Assembly: GCA_002682825.1 (NCBI GenBank)
Contig: NOKP01000037.1
Span: forward strand, 124,001 to 188,000
Source of the DNA: Neonectria sp. B-13
Taxonomy: Eukaryota; Ascomycota; Sordariomycetes; Hypocreales; Nectriaceae
DNA: 64,000 bases
Reading direction: 5' to 3'
In this document: one piece after another, positions 45,919 through 57,597 of the stretch
How positions within the stretch are numbered: the first letter of the stretch is position 1
Layout: each line of letters opens with the position of its first letter
Notes under the pieces: generated by a model
Told to the model about the DNA's origin: nothing
Databases searched by the model: none
What the model saw: only the letters and a program-made list of their open reading frames with translations
Program-made: the position numbers and the translations under genes

Positions 45919-48292
45919 TTAAATCAAGGTAATCAAATGTCCCAAAATTGCATCATACTCTTCGCATGGCAAGTCAGCCTTCCCCTTCGGCGACCAAATA
46001 GCCTCGTACGACGGATCAAAATCCCTTGTATCCTCGCGAACTCTGCCACTGACAAATGCATGACCGCATCTCGTAAAGGTGCCCGGCTTACCCTCAACGG
46101 CCTGCACGATGATTCCCCTTATCTCCGACGATATTTTCCACTTGCTATCAAGCGAATATGGCGTCTGCAGGTCGAAGAGGGGAACGAGAAAGAGGCTTTC
46201 ACTGCCAACTGTCTCCGGATCATCGGCCCATACCTGCTTTACGTGCTCCATGCCCGGTCCCGTGAGACGATAGCTCTGCGCACCACCCTCGAGCGTCACT
46301 GCGTTGAGGCAACAGCGCATGCGTAAGTAGCCGATGACCCTTTCGCCGTGGTGTTGCTCTACATCTCGATTGAGATCGACTTCAATGATGGAGACAAGCG
46401 GCATGATGTCGTATGGCTCATACAGATCTATCTGTTGCAGATCCACAGAGCCGTTGACAGACGCCCAAGACCACGAAGGCGCGAGATCGTTCCTGGGACT
46501 TCGGCCAGGCTGCAGCTCCCTCACGTACCACGCCAGCTGAATTTCTAGCCTGGGTCGCCAAAGCCCGGCACAGTACTCAAGGTTGAGATTGTTGCGCAAA
46601 TGCTCCGCGACGCCCGAAATAGCAATCAGCTTGTCGCCAAGAGCCGTCAGCCCGCAAGCTGAGTATGTGTCGACTATACGAGCCCATCGACCTAGACCTT
46701 GATCGACCGTATCAGATGACGTGAGAAACGTCGAGCCCTGTTTACATCCGATTGTCATATGCGTGCTAGGTGAATTGCGCCAGGCTTTTGTACCTTGCGG
46801 CAGTGACTCGCACGCGGTGAGCTCGGTGCAGTCCCATACAACCTGCTCAGAAGCAAAATGGATAATCCGCTTTGATAGTATACGCTCTTGTGCGACCCAG
46901 CACCGACGGTTGAGCGGTGCATTATCAATCTCTTGAGTGAAGTAGTCCACATCAATTAGGTGGAAACATCCAACCAAAACCCCGTCGTTTATATCCATAG
47001 GCTCTGACACAAGCGACTGGGGGTTTCGTTGACTGAAAAGACCTCCAAAGCTGTTTGATGAATGAGTAGATGCGATGTTACAGATTGCATGTTCGTAGAC
47101 TTTAAGCATTGTCCGCGCCTCTTGCTGCCAATCTTCGTCGGAGTCCTGAATAATGCACAGAGAGTCGATCCAAAGGTAGGGAATTCCGAGATCTCGCACG
47201 ACACTGATAGCATCTTGGAAGGTCTGAGGGAGACTGGAAATCACAATCCCCTGCTTCAAATCTGAGCGGTTGCTCTTCTGAAGCTTCAATATCTCGGCGC
47301 CGCCCCAACAATGACTCAAACTAGCGTACGGTCCATAAAGATCCGTCTCAGTAGATTCCACGAGCCTGACTGTGCCTTGACCGACATGTATAAGCCGAGT
47401 AGGGTACCAGGATGCACTGGGCGTTGCCGAGGAGCATGCCGAGTGGTTAGCGCGACACCAGGCCAGGCGCTCTCGAATGAAAGCTAGCGTTTCAGGCGAG
47501 CTAGTGTTTGTGGCTATGCGCTTTGGATCTTCTTGAAAGCTTGGTGTTAGAGAGGGACGAGGCAGATATATAGCTACTCACCTCCTAAAAGCGCCTCTTG
47601 AAAATGCAAGGCAAGTATACCAAGCTCCTTGCCGTCAGCGAATGCCGAGACCGTCAAGCGCTTAGAACCTTGCTCCTGAGCCTGTATGGTCAGGTTATAG
47701 ACCACTTGTAGACCTATCGTGGGTTGTAGGTAGTGAACATTGTCTCTGGAATTTACTCTCAGTTTTCTTAACAAGCTGTGGCAACCATGACATCCGTTGG
47801 CTTTCTGTGTAAGGTTAGATAGGGTAATATTGTACTCCGTTTTCGCCCACCACCAATCCAGCCGCCATTCTTGTTGGGCAAACGCTAACGGCTGCTCGAA
47901 GATTGCCTTGCAGTCTTTACACCACATTCTCACAGTGATGCATCTAGGACTCTCGATGCGAAAATTGCCGGGATGCGGGGTTCTGGTCAGCTCATAACAG
48001 GGATAAAGAGTGCGCTGTAATTAGTATGAGTACAGAAGGTGACTTGGTTTGAATATGTAGCTACAGAGGCCCTATTGATGCACTCCTGCAGGGATCTAAC
48101 CAACGAAGCAAGAGACCTGGCATATTCCAATAGACGTAAGAGGATGAGTTTGCATTCCGGAGGGACCGTCGGGATTTTGAGCTCCGAGTCAATTTGTGAT
48201 TCAGTTTCAGTAGATTTTGATAGGTATAGTAGTTGAGAAAGGCTGTCGGCCGTTGAAGGTTTCGCGGGTATTGACGTGTTGGTCAGTGACAA
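45919..48292 (-). CDS. HET-domain (heterokaryon incompatibility-type) protein, N-terminus unresolved
   Basis: Exons on the minus strand: 48065 to at least 48292, 47582-48014 and 45919-47531; at least 757 aa. The HET domain shows its three blocks: GPYASLSHCWGG, IPYLWIDSLCIIQDSDEDWQ and RRCWVAQERILSKRIIHF. A preceding Cys-rich segment (MWCKDCKAIF, GCHGCHSLLRKL) and a C-terminal WSWASV motif complete the usual architecture. The intron 48015-48064 (50 nt, branch CTAAT, TTACAG) joins LQECINRAS to RTLYPCYEL. No in-frame ATG occurs in the first visible exon, so a further 5' exon is likely near 48310-48560. Such proteins trigger cell death on non-self fusion or serve general surveillance. Function of this copy is not known. 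Confidence 0.85.
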
Positions 48293-48845
48293 AACGAGCC
48301 CCTCGACGCTGAAATAACTTTAGTTTCCTGCTAATGCAGCTAGAGAAAAAGAACTGAAAAGTGAATTTTAAAGAATAAACTGACAGGGTTCTTCTTCTAT
48401 ATCGATGGATTATGATCCAGATTTGTGATATATGTATCTGATTTACATACTCAAACCTTTGGAGAGCTTCCGGGCTTCTACCATCAAGACCAGAGCGCCA
48501 AGATTAAGCTTTGGAAACCCAACCGACATTCGAGGGGAAACCTTGCTGTTTCGATGATAAAACAAAACGCTTGTTTGGCCATTCCACCAATCGGCGCAAG
48601 TTTGCGACAAAGACCGAACGGGGTCTCGCCGATCCCTTAATTACATCATCAGCACACATTGGCGGATATTCCATCCCGGATGTAACAACGGAGCATGGCG
48701 GAGGGATCGTTTCGGGTTATGGACTTTAAGCGAAGGAGATGATGATCGTACTTGAGCAGACGAGCGACAGCTTCCAGCTGTTGTTGAGGAGTTTGTCGCA
48801 ATTGCCTTCTAGTTCTTGTTTGCTTACCTGATTGATTCGTTCATT
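48293..48845. other. Upstream region of HET gene and pectate lyase
   Basis: About 550 bp between divergent genes. It probably contains the unassigned first exon of the HET gene; an ATG followed by a frame reading MSVGFPKLNLGALVL (near 48520-48560, minus) is one candidate but its splice phase does not fit cleanly. Confidence 0.4.
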
Positions 48846-50265
48846 ATGAAGACCACTACTGCTCTGTTGGCTTTGATAGCCGCAACTACCGTAGCTGCTG
48901 CGCCGGCGCAGTCTACGACCTTTGCTGTCGCGCGTGCTGCGGCTGCAGCTGCATCTCCTCTTGCGTTCCCCGGCGCCGAGGGCTTTGGCCGAAATGCCAT
49001 CGGTGGTCGCAAGGGCGAGGTCTACAAGGTGACCAACCTCAAGTAAGTCACGGGCACAATTCTCGACAATAACCACAGACTAACTAACATGCTTGCAGCG
49101 ACGAGGGCGAAGGCTCCCTCCGAGATGCTGTCTCCCAGCCGAACCGCATCGTCGTCTTTGAAGTCGGCGGCATCATCAAGATCACGGACCGCATTGTCGT
49201 CTCCAAGAACATCTACATCGCCGGCCAGACCGCCCCGGGCGACGGCATCGTTGTCTACGGCAACGGCTGGTCGTGGTCCAACGCCAACGACGCCATAGTG
49301 CGGTACATAACCATCCGCATGGGGAAGGGCGGCACGTCGGGCAAGGACGCCATCACCATCGCCGACGGCAAGAACATGATCTTCGACCACGTGAGCGTGT
49401 CGTGGGGCCGCGATGAGACCTTCTCCATCAATGGCGATGTGTCGGACGTGACGATTCAGAACACCATCATTGCGCAGGGCTTGGTGTCGCATTCAGCCGG
49501 TGGGCTTATGCAGACTACGGGCGGCGTGAGCTTGTTCCGCAACTTGTACATCGATAACAAGACGCGCAACCCCAAGGTCAAGGGCATCAACGACTTCCAG
49601 AACAACGTAGGTCTTGCTTACACTTGCAGTGGAGAGTGGTGAATTGCTGGCTAATGTACGTGCAGGTCGTCTACAACTGGGGAGCCGGCGGTGGCTATAT
49701 CGCAGGGGGCAGCGACGGCGACAGCAGCGTCAACATCGTGGGCAACTACTTTATCTCGGGCCCCGACACGTCCGCGACAGCTTTCACCCGTGGCAACGCG
49801 AACTTCCACGCTTATGTCAAAGACAACTTCTACGACTCCAATCGCGACGGCGATCTCGACGGCACCGTCCTCTGCGTGTCCACAACCTGCTACTCGGACA
49901 TGGACATTGTCACGGCGCCTTTCGACTACTCGGCCCCTGCGACGGTGCACACTGCCGCCAAGGCCCTCGACGTCGTGCTCAGCGGCGTGGGCAACTCCCA
50001 GACGCGCGATAGCGTCGACACAGCCCTGATCGACCAGGTCAAGTCGTACGGCAAGAAGGGCGGACAGATCTCCGACGAGGATGACTTTGGTGGTGTCGGC
50101 ACGGTTGCCGGTGGTGATGCGCCTGTTGATACGGACGGAGATGGCATTCCTGATGCGTGGGAGACCAAGAACGGGCTGAACCCCAATGACAAGAGTGATG
50201 GCATGACGATTGCAAGCAATGGCTATACAAACTTGGAGAACTATGTCAACTCGCTGGTCACTTGA
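48846..50265 (+). CDS. Secreted pectate lyase (PL1-like)
   Basis: Three exons (48846-49042, 49099-49606, 49666-50265), 434 aa. A signal peptide (MKTTTALLALIAATTVAAA) is followed by FPGAEGFGRNAIGGR, the standard opening of the parallel beta-helix lyases. Further helix-turn motifs are GSLRDAVSQPNRIVVFEVGG, IAGQTAPGDGI, IRMGKGG, FDHVSVSWGRDETFSI and NPKVKGINDFQNN. The C-terminus adds DTDGDGIPDAWE...NPNDKSDG, a calcium-binding D-x-D-x-D-G repeat common at the end of bacterial-type and fungal lyases. It would cleave polygalacturonate of plant cell walls by beta-elimination, needing Ca2+. Suggests a plant-associated or litter-degrading lifestyle. Exon joins conserve the beta-helix motif register. 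Confidence 0.9.
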
Positions 50266-52167
50266 GGGCGAGCGAGCTGATAGCCCATGCCGCGTTGCTT
50301 CATCTAGCAGTTAGCTAGAATGCTCTTTCTTCAACTGTACTATATTCCTTGGCCCGTACAATAGTCTTGCGCTTTGCCGCCAATATGCATATGGTTTAAG
50401 CTCAATCATTCGTACGGTTTCACAGTGAATCGCCAGCTCAGCTCCAATGACCAGCCGAGGCTCACAGATTCACCATGCAGGCTTGGTGCCGCCCTACTCG
50501 GAGATTTTCTCGAGGGACTGGCTGGCGCGAACATGGAACATCCCACGGGGAAAGAAGCTTGATGCTCAGATGCAAGGACCTTGAGTCTTGAGTTCGAGAG
50601 GCGTTGAGCCCTCATTCATCCCAGCGCCCAAGAAGTGAACCGTCGCTGTGAACTTTTCACACAATCACATGCAACAAGACATTTTCAAGTTAATGATGTC
50701 ACCAGTAAGTCAACCCTTCAACAGATTTGGTGTCATTCTAGCTTAAACTAAACAGATATCCGCATGGAAGAGGTATTGCACATGCCAATGACGTATTCTC
50801 AATTCGAGGATCCGCGGTAAGTCGCAAATACACAATCCACCGGCTTGTCTCCCTCTGGGTACGACACCGTCGCAGCGAATGCGGGATCTACGACTCAGCG
50901 CCATACGTCGGTTGAGAATGGTATTACGGACTTCTTCGTGGAACGTCCGAAGAGTACAGATGGGAACCTTTAAAATTCTTTCATCATAAAACACTTCCAA
51001 GATCAGCCAGCGTTATACGAGGTGTCAGCTTGGGTGTCGTTCCCAAGCATAATAGATGCTAGGCCCAGCCATGCCCGGGTACTTAAGCTGCTCGGAGAGC
51101 ATACATGGCGGGTAGCATACAATAATGAGCCGCCAAGCCATAAGTGGTACGAGTGGTTATTGACCACACGATCGCAAGCTTTGGGAAGCTGTCATCCGGA
51201 GGTAGCCGGAGTGAGGTTAGGGCCCTGTTGTCCGGAAACTGTACAGTTTCTCTGCGGCATCTCTGCTTGGCGTTTAGATTTCGTATGGAGACCCCTGGCT
51301 ATAAGGATGCTCTGACCCGAAATTCGCTTTATTGGCCGTTGCATGAAACAGAAGAGCGCCAATACCAAGAAGACCATATTCTATGGCTTGTAAAAGCCTC
51401 GGGTTCCGAGAACGGGGGGACCATTATTGAGGACTTAATTACTCAGGAGTGGTGCCATCGAGCAAAGGTTGTTTCTATTTTCGTGGAGATAGACATCAGT
51501 CATCATTGCATGCAGCAGAGCTGATCCAACTCGCGATACGGCTGAGGTATTGCTGCCAAATGTGGGGAGCAGCTTATTACCCGGCCATAGTAATGGACAG
51601 GGAGCGGTGCGGAAATAGCCAAGATCGCCAACAATCTCATAATCTCACGCTAATAAAAGACTGCTCATCCTCCGTGGCGCAGGCCACACCAATCTCATCG
51701 CGGCAGTCCGGGGGTCGGTTGTTTTGCCAAAGTCGGCACTGGAAGCGAATTTCGCAGCCACAGCCTCCTCACCCATCCAGAGGAAAAAGCGGCCAGCGCG
51801 GACCAGCCCGAGAACCGCTTTTCGCTCTCATTGGCGCGGACCATATTTTTAAGCAAATCCTCGCCAGTTTCAGCACCTTAATCAAGTCCGAGGAGTGAGA
51901 TTTTAAAGCCTCCTGCACGTACAGGGGCTGGAAATAGCCCCCCCACTGGGATTGTAAGGCTGAGCTACTGAGTACTGATGGGACTGTCGCTGAGACGCGG
52001 GTTTAAAAGGTGGTGTCTTTCTGTGGATTTATTACCTGGTGTTCCAAGAGGTTCATCGACTTAAAGACGAAGCAACTCTCACTTCGGCTTCTCAACACCT
52101 CTCAACATTTAACCATAACGGGGTCATCTCTCTGATACGTTCCTTCGTCACCGACGCCGTCTTCGCA
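50266..52167. other. Long intergenic region before MFS transporter
   Basis: About 1.9 kb. Small frames (for example minus 50743-51000) do not match known families. The last 450 bp (51700-52167) look like promoter sequence of the transporter: TTTAAAA at 52002-52008, GTGGGG-type (CreA-like) sites around 51936-51946, and a perfect 6-bp hairpin GGGGCT/AGCCCC at 51924-51941. Confidence 0.45.
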
Positions 52168-53877
52168 ATGGATCCCTACGAACCCTATAGGCCCAAACAG
52201 CCCGCCGACGCCGACGACATATCCCCCTCCTACGTGGAGCTCTCCTCCATAGAACCCCCCTCCAGAACACTCGGCCCCATGCTCCAAGAGCAAGACACAC
52301 GCTACTCTTCTGGCTTTGAAGACGAGTCTACCTCCAAAGCCGCCCAGCCCAATGACCCGGACGAGAACCTCACGCTCGCACAGGGCATCCGTCGCTACCC
52401 TAAGGTCGTCGGCTACTGCCTCGCCCTCACCGTCGCTATCGTAGGCTGGGGTTATGACCTCGTTGTCGTCGGCGCCGTCACGGGCGTGGACTCGTTCAAG
52501 GAGGACTTTGGCACGCGGCTCGACGGCAAGCTGATCATCCCGAGTTTCTGGCTGAGCCTGTGGCTTGCGTTGCCGCCCGCGGGGTCGGCTTGCGGCGATT
52601 TGATGGGTGGTTGGTTGCAGGATGTCGTTGGGCGTAAGAGGAGTCTGTTTACGGGGAGTATCGTCTCGGTGATTGCCATCGCGTGCATCTTCTTCTCGTA
52701 TCTCCCCGAAGGGCAGAACGCCAAGCGCGCCATGTTGACAGCCGGGTTGACGGTCCAGGGCTTCTCCGTCGGCATCATCAAGACGACCTGCATCACCTAT
52801 GTCTCTGAAAATGCACCTACATCGCTCCGCGGGTCTGCCATGGCCCTCTTCCCTACGTTCACTCTCCTCGGGCAACTCATCGGCTCCATCGTCGTCTACG
52901 TGGTTAACGGCGTCAAAGGCTCGCAGGGCTACCGAGCGGCATTTGCCTCGCAGTGGGGTCTTGCGATTGCCCCCTTCATCATCTCCATTGTCATGCCCGA
53001 CAGTCCTGCGTACTTGATCCGGAAGGGGCTGGAGCAGAAGGCGATTCGTTCGGCAACGAGGCTTTATGCGCCCAAGATCAGCCCGTATACCATGATCGAG
53101 AAGATCCGCGCGACAATCGACGAGGAGAGGGCCGTGGCGGCAAATGTCTCGTACTGGGCGTGCTTCAAGGGGACGAACCTGCGGAGGACGCTGATTGTTA
53201 TCATGGCCAATACTTTCCCCATGATGTTTGGTCTAGAGCTTCTGTCCAACTCGTCCATTTTCCTGCAGACGATCGGCATGGCATCGAGCACCAGTCTGCT
53301 GCTCCTGATTGCGGGCATCATCGCCGGAATGCTCGCCAACGGTGTAAGCATCTGGGTGCTCTCCAAGGTCGGCCGACGCACCGCAACCATGGCTTCCATG
53401 GGCGCAGCCGGTGTCCTCTGGGGCGCCATGGGAGTCTCGGGCTTCTTCAGCTCGCCCGCCGCCGTCTGGGTGGCAGGCGGCCTAATGATCGCCGTCATCG
53501 TCGTCTGCGGCATGGGCTGCTGGCCCGCCGGCTATGCCATCATGGGCGAGACGTCGTCTCTACAGCTCCGCGCCCCGACTCAGGGCCTCGGCGGCATCGC
53601 CTCGCAGATCTCGTCCATCATCATGGCCTACGCGCTGCCGTACATCTTCAACCCGGATGCCGGCAACCTCGGCGCCAAGACGGGTTTTGTGTACGCGGGG
53701 CTGTGCGTGGTTGGTGTGATCATCTGTTGGTTCTGTTTGCCTGAGTTGAAGGGGCGCAGTACCCTCGAGGTGGATCACATGTTCGAGATGAGGTTGCCGA
53801 CGAGGAAGTTCAAGAAGTGGAGGATGGAGGCGCATGACGTGCACGAGACGTCGCCGCTGGCTACGAGCGGTTCTTAG
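52168..53877 (+). CDS. MFS sugar-porter-type transporter
   Basis: Intronless, 569 aa with about 12 helices. Sugar-porter hallmarks appear in order: GWGYDLVVVGAVTG in helix 1, DVVGRKRSLFTG between helices 2 and 3, TYVSENAPTSLRGSAMALF after helix 4, PDSPAYLIRKG before the central loop, SKVGRRTATMAS after helix 8, and the closing PELKGRSTLEVDHMFE. The N-terminal 100 residues are hydrophilic and cytosolic. It resembles the alpha-glucoside/maltose permease branch, though helix motifs alone do not settle the substrate. Upstream carbon-repressor-like sites fit control by sugar supply. Next to a pectate lyase, it may import pectin-derived oligomers or sugars; this is inference. Confidence 0.88.
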   Translation: MDPYEPYRPKQPADADDISPSYVELSSIEPPSRTLGPMLQEQDTRYSSGFEDESTSKAAQPNDPDENLTLAQGIRRYPKVVGYCLALTVAIVGWGYDLVVVGAVTGVDSFKEDFGTRLDGKLIIPSFWLSLWLALPPAGSACGDLMGGWLQDVVGRKRSLFTGSIVSVIAIACIFFSYLPEGQNAKRAMLTAGLTVQGFSVGIIKTTCITYVSENAPTSLRGSAMALFPTFTLLGQLIGSIVVYVVNGVKGSQGYRAAFASQWGLAIAPFIISIVMPDSPAYLIRKGLEQKAIRSATRLYAPKISPYTMIEKIRATIDEERAVAANVSYWACFKGTNLRRTLIVIMANTFPMMFGLELLSNSSIFLQTIGMASSTSLLLLIAGIIAGMLANGVSIWVLSKVGRRTATMASMGAAGVLWGAMGVSGFFSSPAAVWVAGGLMIAVIVVCGMGCWPAGYAIMGETSSLQLRAPTQGLGGIASQISSIIMAYALPYIFNPDAGNLGAKTGFVYAGLCVVGVIICWFCLPELKGRSTLEVDHMFEMRLPTRKFKKWRMEAHDVHETSPLATSGS

Positions 53878-54559
53878 ACAGAAGACGAATGTAGTTCCGA
53901 CACGTGGATTAAATGACTTGGAATTTGAACTTGATGCTACTATTGTTTACATGAGGCTACGCGCATCCACTCCCCGTGCCAAGAATTCCTCGAAACCAGA
54001 CCTTACTGCTAGTAAATACCATCTACCCTAGTTTACAGCAATACAAGAGCACAGTCACTTATTCTGGCTTATTCTGATTTCCGCAAGCTCAGTTGTTGAT
54101 AAATTACGATGGCATCATAGTTGTCGGCCGAGTCGGCCGACAGCGATGGGGCTTCTGAAACTCCGCCCATGGTGTTCTAGAACTCCGCCAAGGATGTCTC
54201 AAACTCCTTCAGGACTAACCCATGAATTCGCGCTATTTGCTTGTGCGCGCGCAAGGTACCTGCATTAATTTTAACTCCCATTCTACATTCCGCAATGTCC
54301 AGTGTTGCGCCTAAGCCTTGTCGGCCGACTCGACCGACAGCCATGGCGATCCTCAACTCCGCTCATGGCGTATTTGCAACTCCGTCCATAATTATTACTT
54401 AAACTCAATCACGACTGGCCTTTGAGTTTCTGCCATCAAGTTTATCCTCTCAAAGTACAATCGTTTGATTCTGCGCTCTCCTTAAAATTGGACGTGCCTG
54501 CCTATTCATCTATCTACCATATCATTTTCTCCCTTATTACCACCTCCTTTTTCGTCGCT
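53878..54559. other. Structured intergenic region with palindromes and 22-bp repeats
   Basis: 680 bp separating the MFS gene and the NAD(P)-binding gene. Its central 280 bp (54122-54400) hold two copies of a palindrome and six AACTCC units (see repeat entry). No coding frame of interest. Confidence 0.6.
54122..54400. repeat. Duplicated CGGCCG palindrome plus 22-bp AACTCCG repeats
   Basis: Copy A: TGTCGGCCGA at 54122-54131, one base, then its exact reverse complement at 54133-54142. Copy B: the same at 54319-54328 and TCGACCGACA at 54330-54339 (one mismatch). Each is followed by GC-N-ATGG and by AACTCC units at 54159, 54181, 54202, 54273, 54355 and 54378. Within blocks the AACTCC spacing is 21-23 bp, and the best units share AACTCCGCC-like and ATGG-GT segments. 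No coding or known element explains it. Confidence 0.75.
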
Positions 54560-55357
54560 ATGAAGATCCTCATCGTTGGTGCAAGCGGCTCGATTGGAGG
54601 CGAAGCCCTCCTTCAATGTCTCGCTCATCCGAGCATCTCCAAGGTGGTCGCTTTTGTGCGCCGAGATCTCCCTGCCGACGTATCAGACAATCCGAAGCTT
54701 GAGTCTGTTTTGATCAAGGACTTCTCAATATGGCCAAAAGATGTCTTGCAGGCGCACGCAGACGCCGCGGGCATGATTTGGTAAGTTTCGATCCTTTCAG
54801 CCAAACCTAGGTACTTTTACTAATTGAGTGTCTAAAGGGCTATGGGCTCGTACAACGGTAGCCGTGATGCGGACCTGGATTATCCCATGGCCTTCTTAGA
54901 AAACATGGCACCAGTATTGGAATCACAGCCGAAAAGACCCCGATTCAGATGCGTCCATTTGAGCGGAAAGTTTGTGCGCCAGAACCAAGAACAAAAGCTG
55001 CTCTTTATGGAGGGACCGCGCAAGATTAAGGTACGGGTCAATCCATCCATCAAGAGTCTTCCAGATCTAACTTTGTTTTAGGGCTTGCTTGAGTCCAGAG
55101 CTCTCGCATTCGCAGAGAGTCACGCCGACGTATGGGAGACTTTCATCGTTAAGCCAGGAGGAGTTGTGACTAGGGCGATGATGGCTAAGAAGATGCTGGC
55201 TCCTGGCGCGATTGTTGCATTGTTCGGCGAGAATTGGTGCGTGTTAAATGAAGAGCTGGGTGCCTTCATGACGTACCTTGCCATTGATGGCAAAGGGGAG
55301 GACCATCTTATTGAAAATGGGCGCATAGTGAGAAGAGGAAGGGAGCTGTTGAAATGA
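54560..55357 (+). CDS. Small NAD(P)-binding (Rossmann-fold) oxidoreductase-like protein
   Basis: Three exons (54560-54780, 54838-55030, 55082-55357), 229 aa. It begins MKILIVGASGSIGGEALLQC, the G-x-x-G-x-x-G dinucleotide motif of the NmrA/atypical SDR group, then an NAD(P)-side FVRRDLP. A later KSREALA-like segment is seen as GLLESRALAFAES. The catalytic Tyr-Lys dyad is not obvious, so it may be a sensor or NAD(P)-binding regulator rather than a dehydrogenase. It lies with a BBE oxidoreductase and a zinc-cluster regulator in the next 4 kb. Length matches single-domain members. Confidence 0.8.
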
Positions 55358-55514
55358 CAGAATAAGGGCTCTGAATCCTAGCGGATGTGGATGAGGGATC
55401 TGAACAAGGGTGTGTGATTATTGCATTTTCGATTGTCTCTCCTATACGAGACATCATAATTAAAGAGCAAGAGCGTCTGGTAGATGGAAAATTGGCCATA
55501 GTAAAGCTGCAAAC

Positions 55515-57597
55515 TTATGAAGAAGCTTGTTGTAAGACAGTCGGATCTATGAAGTCATCAATAGTAAACGTTCCGTGTCCATCTAACAGCTCTTGAGTGG
55601 ACTTTTGCACATCCGGTGACGATCCTCTGGTTGAGAATAAAAGGTTGATCAGATGTGAGGCTGGACTTTGAGCATCAAGCACCGGCAAGATCGAAGATGC
55701 GATGATATCCTCCATCCCAGAATTAATCATACCAAACGCACTTGCAACAACGACCTCGGAATCAAAGGATAAGGGAGTACTGGGATCGCAGGAGTTATCC
55801 ATAGCGAAGCCATTTTCTGAGCTAGCACTAGCAATATCCAGCATCGTGGCGAGAATCTCGGAGCCCTCTCTTGCCATGTGCTCTCTGTTGGACGCTTTTC
55901 CAAACGATTCAAATGCGTCAATGATTTGCTCGAGCAGAGCCCGGTCTGAATCGTATCTTGGAGCCTTCAAGTGCGTCTTGTGATGTTGAAGCTGCACTTT
56001 GGCAAGGAGAAGGACTACTGCGGCTACAAAAGCCGACTGATCAACGCTTCTGCAACGGGACAGCTGATTTCTGGCGTGTTGCAACCCGAGATATCGATGA
56101 AGTGTAACTCTGCATGCCTCCATACAGCTTTCTAGGCTGTCCAACGAGCCATTTGCAGGCTTTCCAAAAGCGACGGGTATATGCGCGTAGGCTCGCGCTT
56201 GGAAAAACCATAGCTGACATATAAGACGGCTAGGCTCCTTGGCAGAATCAAGAGATCGATCTTGACGGAACGAGGGGGCTTTCCACCAAGAAGCAGGCAT
56301 CGAGTCTTGTACTCTGTCCAGCGCCTCGTCTATTTCTCGGAGGATATTGCGGTCGTGGTAAAGGCCAACGGCGTTTCTCTGGGCAATGCGCGCCACGACG
56401 AGACAAATCCGGCGCTGGACGTTTGCGTCGTTGTCAGCGTGCGGGTCGTTCCAGGTCTCGTCGTCAGGGCCAAAAGGCGCGATGCCAAGGGCAGGCTCAA
56501 GGCCAGCGAGAAGACTGCAGTAGCAGTCGCCACACACAGTCGAGAGCCAGAGGCGTCGGTGAAGTGCCGTCTCGCTGCAAGATGAGTTGCGTGCGGAGAG
56601 GGAGAAGCTGTTCTGGAGCCCTTTCAGTCTAGCGATGTCGAGAATTCTTCTAAACGTCATCCACGTTGTTCTGAGAGCACCATCGTTGAGTTGAATCGTG
56701 CTTAGCAGAGTCAAGCATTCTATACCGTCCATCGAGCAAGCTTCATCGTCGTGGGATAGGACGAACATCTTGACCCGCTCGACAATCAACTCGATGGCTT
56801 TTTCGATGTTTTGAGATTCTAGAAACTGCGCATCGAAACTCGCCGGAAGTTGCTGCATGTATAATGCGAACAAGAGTAGTGTTTTGGCGACATGCATGGC
56901 ACTGCCCCTCGAAATGGCAGGAATGTCTAGGAGCTGTACCGTATCGTTGGGTTTCAAGACGCTCCCAGGAGGGTTTTCCGCCCCCCAGAGCCACGCAGTC
57001 GTGTTTGTGACTATGGCAACTGCATCTTGTGAAGACGGCAGAAGGGCGACGAGTGACTGCTTGGCATCCGGCGGATCCGGCGGTTGGGGCATGGCGAAGC
57101 CATGGTCCTCGCCGAGAGGAAGAGTTCCATCGGTTGTTGATTGAAGCAGCTGATACTATCTAAGCACCTGGACCTTTTCAAGGAAATTTGTTTGATAGAA
57201 CTTACGAAATCGTTCCAAAGGGAAGTGGGAACTGTAGGCTCGAAGTCGAATGAATCTTCAGCTGGCTGGGATCGTTCTTGAGCCACAACCAGCCTTTGCA
57301 AGAGAGATTCAATGCGCTCCAGCCTTGATTCATGTTCGTGCTTATCGACATGGACAGGAGTGCTTCCGCTACTCAGCTCCGCCTCAGGCGGGTCAAGGGA
57401 GCACTGCGTCCCACTCTTTACGCATTCGGCGCAAGTTTGGACGTTCTCGTCGGTGGTGAGCTGACACTTGACCTTGCGCTTTCTACCTGGCGACGTGTTA
57501 GCCCAGAAGGAAGGTAAAATCCAAGATGGTTACGCCTACATTGGTAGCAACTTCGGGTGCTACGTCGCAAGCGCTTGCGGTAGGGGCCTTCCTCCAT
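55515..57597 (-). CDS. Zn(II)2Cys6 transcription factor
   Basis: Three exons (57540-57597, 57206-57486, 55515-57149), 657 aa. The intron 57487-57539 interrupts the zinc cluster; splicing gives SCYQCRKRKVKCQL...CAECVKSGTQCSLD, complete Zn2Cys6. A short coiled region (RLERIESLLQRLVVAQ) follows, then the fungal regulatory domain with HVAKTLLLFALYMQQL, ILDIARLKGLQN, RRLWLSTVCGDCYCSLLAGL and LGIAPFGPDDETWNDP. It is divergent, across 433 bp, from a BBE-type oxidoreductase and so likely regulates it. A placement of the intron inside the second cysteine codon is common in this family. Confidence 0.87.

Noticed and set aside
49022..49492. 156-codon minus-strand frame in the pectate lyase gene
   Set aside because: Antisense shadow of the beta-helix exon; Val/Asp-rich and featureless.
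52102..52875. Long minus-strand open frame (257 codons) opposite the MFS gene
   Set aside because: Shadow frame of a GC-rich coding region; composition lacks domain signals and the plus strand is clearly the transporter.
52953..53744. Plus-strand 263-codon frame inside the MFS gene
   Set aside because: Out-of-frame shadow rich in His, Arg and Gly; the transporter frame explains the region fully.
57531..57545. Possible GC-AG intron in the zinc cluster of the regulator at 55515-57597
   Set aside because: A normal GT-AG intron (57487-57539) gives the same protein with a cleaner CYQCRKRKVKC join.
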